Of a stretch of DNA of 64,000 nucleotides, positions 56,001 through 64,000 are shown piece by piece. Every line of letters starts with the position of its first letter. The first letter of the stretch is position 1. The position numbers and the translations under genes were made by a program. The notes beneath the pieces were generated by a model. The model was not told the origin of the DNA. It ran no database searches and saw nothing but the letters and a program-made list of their open reading frames with translations. This stretch comes from Buxus sempervirens (lineage: Eukaryota; Streptophyta; Magnoliopsida; Buxales; Buxaceae), in NCBI GenBank assembly GCA_947561395.2, contig OX387182.1:32543949-32607948 (forward strand), in the 5' to 3' direction.

Positions 56001-57661
56001 TCACAAGAGCTTGAGATATATATTTTCCTAGAGAGAGCTGAATATGAGGCAAAGGAGATGGATGGATCTTCTAAAGGATTATGATTTCACACTTCATTAC
56101 CATCCAGGCAAGGCTAATGTGGTGGCAGATGCACTGAGTCGTAGGGTTGTTTCCCAAGATGAGGTGGCCACACTAGCTACTTTCATGGCTAGTCAGTGCA
56201 CTCTTGTTGATACGGTTGTAGATTGGCCTGGGGAGTTCAGCACTCATGGGCATCGATTGATCATGGCACGAGTTCAAGCAGAGCCAGAGTTGATTCAGCG
56301 TATTCGGGAGGGTCAGTTGGTAGATTCTGATTTGTTACGCATCAAGGGGTTAGTAGAGAAGGGTGATGAGGCCACGAAAGATTTTGATGTTCAGGATGGA
56401 TTGGTGAGATTTCGAGGGCGGACTTGTGTTCCAAATAATGCTGAAGTCAAGGGATTGATCCTAGATGAGAGTCACAGGTCCAAATATGCAATTCACCCTG
56501 GGAGTACCAAGATGTACAAGAATCTAAGGGCAGTATATTGGTGGTCAGGCATGAAGAAGGACATTGCGGAGTATGTAGCAAGGTGCCTTACTTGTCAACA
56601 AGTGAAGGCAGAACATAGGAGACCTCCAGGTTTGATGCGACCTTTGCCGGTTCCCGAGTGGAAATGGGAACATATATCGATGGATTTTGTGAATGGGCTA
56701 CCGCCTACAGCTAAGAATCACAACGGCGTATGGGTGATTGTGGATAGACTGACCAAATCAGCTCACTTTTTGCCTTACCAGACCACTCAGACTTTAGCAT
56801 CATTGGTTGAGCTGTATACTCGAGAGATAGTCAGATTGCATGGGGTTCCAGTGTCTATTGTATCGGATAGAGATTCTCGATTCACCTCGCATTTTTGGCA
56901 GTGTTTCCAGGAGGCCATGGGAACTAAGTTGAGATTTTGTACTAGTTTCCACCCACAGACCGATGGTCAGTCAGAGAGAACTATTTAGACTTTGGAGGAC
57001 ATGTTGAGGTGTTGTGTCATGGATTGGGGTGGCAATTGGGGTAAGTATTTACACTTAGCCGAATTTGCCTACAACAATAGCTATCAGGCTAGTATACAGA
57101 TGGCACCCTATGAGGCACTTTATGGCAGGATTTGTAGATCTCCTGTGTGTTGGGTGGAGGTAGGAGAGAAACAGTACTTTGGGCCTGAGATTATACAAGA
57201 CAGTATGGAAAAGGTGAAGTTAATTAGACAGCGGTTGTTGATTGCACAGAGTCGTCAGAAAAGTTATTCAGATACCCGACGACGTGAGCTGAAATTTGAA
57301 GTGGGAGACCAAGTGTTCTTGAAGATATCACCTTCCAAAGGAATCTTGAGATTTGGGAAGAAAGGGAAGTTGTCTCCACGCTTTATTGGGCCGTTTGAGA
57401 TTGTGAAGGTGATTAACCCGGTAGTTTATAAACTAGCTTTGCCAGACCATTTGGCAGGAGTCCATGACGTATTCCATATATCCATGTTGCGGCAGTACAT
57501 AGCGGATCCTAGTCATGTGATTAATCCTGAACCTTTAGTGATCCGAGAAGATTTGACATACGAAGAGAGGCCAGTTCAGATCGTAGACCGTCGTGAGCAG
57601 ATTCTTCGCACCAAGGTTGTTCCCTTAGTGAAAGTGCTATGGCAGAATCATACTATGGAAG
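53071..57661 (+). pseudogene. Tekay/Del-like gag-pol polyprotein, one frame with eight nonsense codons
   Basis: Starts MAGRGRRARAV. Gag (53071-54084) includes LTVPPFYGVPDLLEAESWV and a CCHC knuckle CFRCGQHGHRVADC. The protease has LFDSGASRSFI (about 54405). RT (54904-55600) has [11 protein letters not shown] and FIDDILVYS; the RNase H region has [14 protein letters not shown] and DHKSLRYIF. Integrase has the zinc region (H, H, CLTC), then VDRLTKSAHF, IVSDRDSRF and QTDGQSERTI, so all three acidic residues are present. The C-terminus reads YEERPVQIVDRREQ ... VPLVKVLWQNH, the first half of a chromodomain, then the insertion. Stops: 53266, 53683, 54082, 54691, 54889, 55435, 56029 and 56986. The frame is otherwise continuous, so point mutations alone silenced it. 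Confidence 0.93.
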
Positions 57662-59306
57662 TGTGAGACATGGGAAAAAATCAAATCTACATGATTTCCT
57701 CAATCATCACACGGGATTATATAAAACAAAGAGTCGCCACCATTCAATTTAGGTGTGAATGGACACCAAAATATTAAATAAGCACAAACGGCAATTTTTA
57801 GGGCAAAATATCCCTCCTAAGAAAAACAACCAGAGATGGGTAAGGGGATTAAGTTATGAACAGGGGAAGGTGTTAGGCACCCCTATTCATCCACACAAGG
57901 TGGTTGCCAGGTATTGTTCATGTTAAAAATAAAGGAAAAAGCTTGCTATAAAATCCACAAAAAATCACAAAAAATGCAAAAATATATGGTTTTTTCATAT
58001 GAATAGTCTGATTGATCCAGAACTATCAAACATGATCATACCATTCCTAGGGTTTCATGATCAAAATAAAATTGAGATAAAATCAAATAAAATCAATTTA
58101 AAGTGAAAAATCCAAAAATCTGGCTTCAAGTCAAATTCTAGAAATCTGGAAAAATATGATTTTTATAAAATACTTCACAATTTAACTTGAACAATCCAGG
58201 ATATAGATAAAGCCCAAATTTCACATTAAATCTGAAAATAAAAACCAAAAATACCCACATTGATGAAAAACATAAAAAAGGGAGAATTTAGACCGTAGGG
58301 TCTTATCTCAATAATGAAAAACAATTTAAAAACCATATCATGAAACCCTAGAATTTACTATCAGGCTTCTTGATCCAGATCTACCATATTGATTATGATA
58401 AATCCAGGATCTTAGCCTAAAACCACAAAAATCACGAAAACAGTGCTGTAGGTGCAAAAGTGGCAAAAATCCAAATTTTATCAAAAATAGGGGATCTCAT
58501 GCTATAAACATCATGGATTCATGTATTCATTCAGATTCATCATAAAAAGCATTAAAACATGATCAGGATATTTAAAACAGCCATATCTCACAAATTAGAG
58601 CACATGGGGGTCTACCCTACGGATCCACCTGTTCCCCTTTCCCCTAGTTCTCTCTTCACGTTTTACGGCTAGAGAGACCCTTGAGGTACTTAGAGGCAGG
58701 TTTAGGAATACAAAAACAAATATGGCCTTATTCTACAGCAATAGATATGATCCTATTACTTCTAGAATTGAAGACAGAAAATAAAAAGGGATAGAGGACT
58801 TACCTGGATTGAGCAGGCAGAGCAGCAGGAGTTCTTTCTCTTCTCTTGGAGCTTTTGATTCTTCAAAATTTCGTGGCCTTTTGCTTGAGGAAAGAGCCTC
58901 TATTTATAGACACACCCAGGGGCATGGTTGGTCCAGAAGGATATATCCTGATTCTCAGGATAGAGTGAAATACAGAGATAATGCCCATCCATAGTGGCTT
59001 CAGCGAATAAAATACTTAATTCGCTCGTTTAAAGATATATTGGACTTCAAATAAAGCTCGGAAATCGAGAGGAGGACAAAACTTGCACGTGTCTTTAATG
59101 CCCGTAAATGATTTACGGTCCAATGGTGACCGTATTGGTACTACGGGCGCGCCTGCCCGTAAATATTTTGCGGGCAAGATAGGCCCGTGAAGCCAATACG
59201 GGCAAAGCCTGTTCATTCTATTTTTAGGCTTTTTTGACCCGTTTTAAGCTCTAATTACATGTTTTTATTATTTTCTCATTTGGTAGTGCAATTTGGGGTG
59301 TCTACA
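57662..59306 (-). repeat. LTR D (3' LTR of the third Ogre-like copy)
   Basis: 1,645 bp, shorter than LTR A-C because one of the two similar blocks (GGATCCACCTGTTC ... GCTAGAGAG) is present once rather than twice. Same termini, TATA-like box (58900-58908) and palindrome array (59100-59213). Confidence 0.9.
59100..59213. repeat. Palindrome array 9 (in LTR D)
   Basis: Three palindromes with 7-bp spacers; arms are well kept (TACGGGC and GCCCGTA at about 59142-59161). The unit sequences differ from those in LTR A-C although the design and spacing are the same. Confidence 0.84.
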
Positions 59307-59325
59307 GCTGCCCCCTCTTTGCTGG
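59307..59325 (-). other. Polypurine tract of the third Ogre-like copy
   Basis: The minus strand reads CCAGCAAAGAGGGGGCAGC next to LTR D. Confidence 0.82.
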
Positions 59326-61222
59326 TAATTGGAACCAATTACAAGCAGAGAGCAAAAAGACCCACCAATTGCACTTTTTGAGACTTTTGTCTAACAAATT
59401 GCACTTTGCAAGGATCAAATGGATGATTTTATAAAAAAAGAATTGATTGTGGAAGATTTGATAAGAAGTCCCTCAGCTTAAGGGCCAAATCCTCCTCTCT
59501 CCTCTCACTGAGCATTTGTGGGCTATGAAATGAGATTTGAGACAAAATTTTTAAACAAAAGTGGGTAAGGTGGCAATCCTTGCAACTTACAACTAATATA
59601 AACATTAATCTCCCAAAAAGTGTGGAGAAAATGATGAAAAAGACAATTTTCTGGGTGGCTTGCAGTTGTAGCATAATGAACAGACACAACTCAAAATTAC
59701 ACATTTGAAAAACATCTCATTAATTGAACTTGCTTTGGTCAAACAAAGAAATGATAAAAACATGGATTCGAAGATAGCCAATGAAACCCCTGCTTGAAGT
59801 CTGATGGGGTGGTGTCTCTTCCTTATCTCAGATTTCTTAGAGCTCTCGTGGCTATGAAAAGAAATCTGAGACAAGCAAATTTTGAAAAGAATGTGGATTT
59901 AAATTGACTACTGCAAACTCAATTGATTTTGATGTTTTTCACTTTTTGAATTTTCCTGATTGATTTTCTTATTTGATATACCTGGGTGCCATTTGATGCC
60001 CAAACCTGTGCTTGAATACTCTGAAACTTGCTTTTGCTTCTTTATCTTCTTGCTCTCTCAATAACGATGTATGTGCCCTTATTGCCCATAACCTGTCTTC
60101 ATGCTTTTTAATTGCCCAAGTGAATGCCCTCATCTTGATTAATGGATCATGATCTGTTGATCTAACCTCATGCCTTTACAACCCATGATCTGTCTTTCAT
60201 GCCTTCTTGCTGCCCCAGTAAAATCTTTCTTCATGATTGAAGAATTGGAAACCCTTGTTTAATGAAGAAAACATGCCATTGCTTCGAAGCCTTTTTTTTC
60301 TTTCAAATTCGAAGACTAAAGCTTGATTGCTTCTTCCAGATGTCGGAATTCATTCCAATGAAAACCCAGAAGGAAAAACACTGAGCATGCCCCGGTTTTG
60401 ATTGTTTGAAGAAGTATTTGCCCCTCAGTAGAGATGATCCTCTTTTTTCCTTTTTCTCTTTTTTTTTCTTTTTTTTCTTTTTCTATTTTTTTTCTTCTCT
60501 TTTTTTTTCTCTTTTTTTTTTAACCTTTACCAAAAAGAAACCCTAATAGAAGAATGCAAATGCAAACATAAGAAAATAGGTTTTATACTAGTGGCCTCAG
60601 AATTCTCTAATGCTTGCAAAACCAATGTTTTATGAAAAGATATAGATTCTCATCATAGGCCAAAATATAGTTTTTTTTTTTTTTGAAAGCTGATCCAAAA
60701 CACTTAATCACATATAATTAAAGGAATTAAAATCAGGTTGAATAATGAAAAGGGTAGTCCAAGCAATAGGAAGAGACCAAATTTGTCTACCCCGTGACCA
60801 CTAGAATCATTCCCTAATGATTTTTCCTTTATGATTGGCCTTGCTAATCTGCTCAGTCTCCAGTGCTCATACTGATTTGAAACTTAGACCACATGATCAA
60901 CTCAACCCTTGATTCTTTTCTTTTTTTTTTTTTTTTTTTTCTTGCCCCTAGTGCCAATTACGGTTTTCACTAGGGTTGGCCTTTGCATTCCGTCATCACC
61001 AATCTTACTCTGAAAGTTGAATGAATATACTAAAATCACCGAGGTCTTAATAATAGGACGAAACAAAGGCTAGGTTTGGTTTATGAAAGAAAAGGTATTA
61101 CAGGCTCAAAATTTTCTAAGTGTGAAAATGGGTCAACTGGACTTACAGTCATGGAGAATTCAATCCCATTCCCCTTCTTTTGTATTTGGCATTTATTTGC
61201 CCCTATTTTTTCTTTTCTTTTT

Positions 61223-61253
<31 letters not shown>

Positions 61254-61419
61254 TTTTGCCCCTATTGTCCTTGCCCTTATTGGCATTGCCCCAGTATAAG
61301 GCTGTAAGTCCAGTTTGGGTTTAACAAAAAGACGAACAGGATCAAATTGGTTTGACTAAGGATTCAAATTTTGGGTTATAAAGAACAATGGCCTCAGATC
61401 ATTTCCTAGTAATATTCAT
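59326..61419. other. 3' non-coding region of the third Ogre-like copy
   Basis: No cassette gene is present. Long T runs lie at about 60440-60520, 60670-60684, 60917-60942 and 61205-61245. A duplicated phrase (CTCGTGGCTATGAAAAGAAATCTGAGACAA near 59840-59876 and a variant at 59510-59545) suggests local duplication. Confidence 0.6.
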
Positions 61420-64000
61420 TCATGGAAAATATCTCTTTACTGCATCAGAGTTGATTGGCTCAGGAAAATCCTTCCCATCCATTTCTGTTAAGATGAGAGC
61501 ACCCCCTGATAGGACTTTCTTGACCACATAAGGTCCTTCCCAATTTGGTTTAAACTTTCCACGAGGATCTTCCAAAAAGGGTAAAATCTTTTTTAATATC
61601 AAATTTCCTTCTTGGAAAGTTCTGGGCTTCACCTTTTTATTGTAAGCCCTAGCCATCCTCTTCCGATATAATTGGCCATGACTAAGTGCCTTCAAACGCT
61701 TTTCTTCAATTAAATTGAGTTGATCATGTCTAGACTGTATCCATTCAGCTTCTTCTAATTTTGCTTCCATTAGCACTCTTAGTGAAGGTATTTCCACTTC
61801 CACTGGTAAAACTGCTTCCATTCCATAGACTAAGGAGTATGGGGTTGCCCCTGTAGAAGTCCGGATTGAGGTTCTGTAAGCATGTAGAGCAAGTGGCAAC
61901 ATTTCATGCCAATCTTTAAAACTCACCACCATCTTTTGAATAATCTTCTTTATATTCTTATTTGCTGCTTCCACTGCCCCATTCATTTTTGGTCTGTAAG
62001 GCGCTGACTTGTGGTGGGTAATCTAAAATTGTTCACACATCTTCCTCATGTCTTTGTTCTTAAGGTTTGAAGCGTTGTCTGTTACTATGGCACTTGGCAA
62101 ACCATAGCGGCAAATGATGTTGTGCTTCAAAAACTTAAGAACATGGCTACTCGTAATGTTTGCATATGAAGCCGCTTCTACCCACTTGGTGAAGTAATCA
62201 ATTGCTACGAGTATAAATCTATGTCCATTTGATGCCTTTGGAGAGATCATGCCAATGACATCTATACCCCACATAGAAAAAGGCCACGGAGATGTCATAC
62301 TGTGTAATTCACTTGGGGGTGCATGCTTGTTATCTGCGTACACTTGGCATAAATGACACCTTTTGACATGTATATAGCAATCATGCTCCATAGTCGACCA
62401 GTAATATCCCAATCGCAGAATCTTCTTGGCAAGCATATGCCCATTCATATGGGATCCACACACTCCTCCATGTACTGTTTCAACTATCCTTTCTGACTCA
62501 GCCTTTGCCACACATCTAAGTAGTATATCATTGTGTGATCTTTTATACAACTGACCACTACTTAGTAAGAACTGTCCTGCCAGCCTCTGTATTGTTCTTT
62601 TCTCTGTAGAGGTGACATTTTCTGGTAAAGTTCGATCATTTAAGAAATTCTTAATGTCTTGAAACCATGGTACTTCTTCTTCTGGGGTTTCTTCTAGAAC
62701 AAGGCAGTAGGCTGGTTCATCCCTGACTTCAATTTCCAATGGTCTAATATCAACACCTTCTGGCATACTGACCATTGAAGCCAATGTTGCGAGAGCATCT
62801 GCAAACTGATTTTTGGCCCTTGGCATATAATTGAAAGAAATTCGAGTAAACTTGGTGCTTATTTCTCCCAAATACTGGTGATAGGGGATCAATTTGTGAT
62901 CCTTGGTTTTCCATTCACCAGTTGTTTGGAAGATGATAAGACTCGAATCCCCATATACGTCAAGTTCCTCTACTTCATGGTCTAAGGCTGCTTGTAACCC
63001 AATTATGCATGCTTCATACTCTGCTATATTGTTCGTGCATTGGAACCTTAACTTCACTGCGATCGGGATATGTGCCCCATCTGGCTTGATCAATACAGCC
63101 CCTATTCCATTTCCATTCACATTGGCGGCCCCATCAAAAAACATCTGCCATGAGCTTTCGCCTTCTTCCTCTTCAGCAAACAGGATTGCCTCATCAGGGA
63201 AGTTGGTCTTTAAGGGTTGGTATTCTGGTAAAGGGTGTGCAGCTAAGTGATCTGCAATGGCTTGACCCTTAATGGCCTTCTGTGTGATATAGGTGAGGTC
63301 AAATTCAGAGAGTAACAACTGCCACTTTGCTGTTCTGCCAGTTAAAGCTGGTTTCTCAAATAGATACTTCAAAGGGTCCATGCGGGATATCAATAAGGTG
63401 GAATGACTAAGGAAATAGTGCCTTAGTCTCTGAGTTGCCCATACTAAAGCACAACAAGTCTTTTCTAAAGGGGAATACTTTGCTTCATATTCTGTAAATT
63501 TCTTACTCAGGTAGTAAATCGCCCTCTCCTTTCTGCCTGTGTCGTCATGCTGTCCTAAGACACACCCCATTGATGTCTCCAAAACAGACAAGTATAGGAT
63601 TAGTGGCCTTCCTGGAGTTGGTGGTACTAGCACGGGTGGGTTTAATAAGTATTCCTTTATTGTGTCAAAGGCTTCTTGGCACTCATCATTCCAGACTGTC
63701 GGGTTATTCTTTCTTAAAAGTTTGAAAATTGGTTCACAGATAGCGGTGAGCTGTGCTATGAACCGGCTTATGTACTGAATCCTCCCAAGAAAACCACGAA
63801 CTTCCTTCTCGGTTCTAGGTGATGGCATTTCAATGATGGCTTTAGCTTTAGCTGGGTCAATCTCAATTCCTCTTCTGCTTACTATAAAGCCCAACAATTT
63901 TCCTGATGTAGCCCCAAAGACACATTTAGCAGGGTTAAGCCTTAGACTGTATTTCCTAAGCCGGTCAAATACCTTCTTCAAGTTGATCAAGTGGTCTTCT
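61420..64000 (-). pseudogene. Ogre-like pol, third copy: RT end, two RNase H domains, integrase
   Basis: The open frame 63990-62023 (655 residues) continues in the same frame in 61986-61420 after a single TAG at about 62023, where the giant element has CAG. Order: RT connection (residues 1-120), RT-linked RNase H (about 128-250), second archaeal-type RNase H with D286, E324, D348 and D399 in the right spacing (FFDGAAN, AEYEA, YGDSS, FADAL), integrase zinc region H514, H518, C545, C548, and the core with D598 (AIDYF), D638 (TDNAS) and the Glu in NGAVEAANK. The C-terminal domain ends NWEGPYVVKKVLSGGALIL. Apart from one stop it looks complete in this window. The pair of RNase H domains is a known marker of the Tat lineage. 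Confidence 0.92.

Larger units (their letters stand above)
50603..57661 (+). mobile_element. Tekay/Del-like chromovirus (Ty3/gypsy), 5' part, interrupted in its chromodomain
   Basis: LTR 50603-52915, tRNA-Met-type PBS, and one long gag-pol frame in which eight stop codons but no frameshift are seen. Domain order is gag, protease, RT, RNase H, integrase and the start of a chromodomain. An Ogre-like element inserted at 57662 cuts it; the 3' part and second LTR are outside the window. Its LTR belongs to the same family as the solo LTR at 12241-14565. Confidence 0.92.
57662..64000 (-). mobile_element. Third Ogre-like copy (3' half), inserted in the Tekay-like element, without antisense cassettes
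   Basis: 3' LTR 57662-59306, PPT, about 2.1 kb of 3' non-coding region, then integrase, double RNase H and the end of RT up to the window edge. The 5' half and 5' LTR lie outside. Compared with the giant element, the region between integrase and the PPT is 2.1 kb instead of 7.7 kb: both ends match (59307-59600 with 2250-2560, and 60500-61419 with 9001-9973), but both plus-strand cassettes and their arrays are absent. Confidence 0.9.

Noticed and set aside
62903..63250. Plus-strand 115-codon ORFs at 62903-63250 and 11457-11804 as conserved proteins
   Set aside because: They are antisense shadows of the RNase H coding region and look alike only because the two pol copies are alike.

Overview
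This window looks like repeat-rich plant nuclear DNA, almost certainly from a eudicot. The support is an intron-containing L-ascorbate oxidase gene, Ty3/gypsy elements of the Tat/Ogre-like and Tekay/Del-like lineages, CACTA transposons with 3-bp duplications, and plant-mobile-domain genes. The species cannot be named from the sequence. Only one gene appears intact and host-owned: the ascorbate oxidase gene (44084-48074, minus). Nearly everything else is nested mobile DNA.

Layout. (1) About 456-26976 is one giant Ogre-like retrotransposon on the minus strand (about 26.5 kb, about 20.8 kb without its passengers). It has two 1.8-kb LTRs, a PBS, a PPT, decayed gag-pro-RT-RNaseH-archaeal-type RNaseH-integrase, and two antisense (plus-strand) gene cassettes between integrase and the 3' LTR. 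The first is a multi-exon plant-mobile-domain gene; the second resembles plant TE-associated DUF7745 proteins. Two solo LTRs with perfect 5-bp target duplications interrupt it: 16782-20202 (AGTAT) and 12241-14565 (GTCGT). (2) 27415-34487 is the 3' part of a second copy, with LTR, PPT and the mobile-domain cassette; it ends abruptly at the start of the second cassette. (3) 34541-41802 is a CACTA transposon (GTT duplication) with no visible transposase. It carries captured exon-like pieces, including a leucine-rich-repeat receptor-kinase fragment and a CLE-peptide-like exon. (4) 41806-50430 is a gene island with the ascorbate oxidase gene, a LINE remnant and SINE-like sequence. (5) From 50431 a second CACTA end is interrupted by a Tekay/Del-like element (LTR 50603-52915, gag-pol 53071-57661). 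A third Ogre-like copy (57662 to the window end) interrupts that element inside its chromodomain. This copy lacks the antisense cassettes and has the best-preserved pol.

The most unusual signal is a family of short palindrome arrays: about 21-bp imperfect palindromes (core TRCGGGC-N7-GCCCGYA) separated by 7-bp A/T-rich spacers, giving a 28-bp period. They occur in all four Ogre-like LTRs, in the 5' leader, and upstream of both antisense cassettes, in one case 23 bp before a TATA box. They look like a shared regulatory module that the element uses on both strands. Many of the stop codons in the dead retrotransposon genes are CAG-to-TAG type, as expected from deamination of methylated cytosine.
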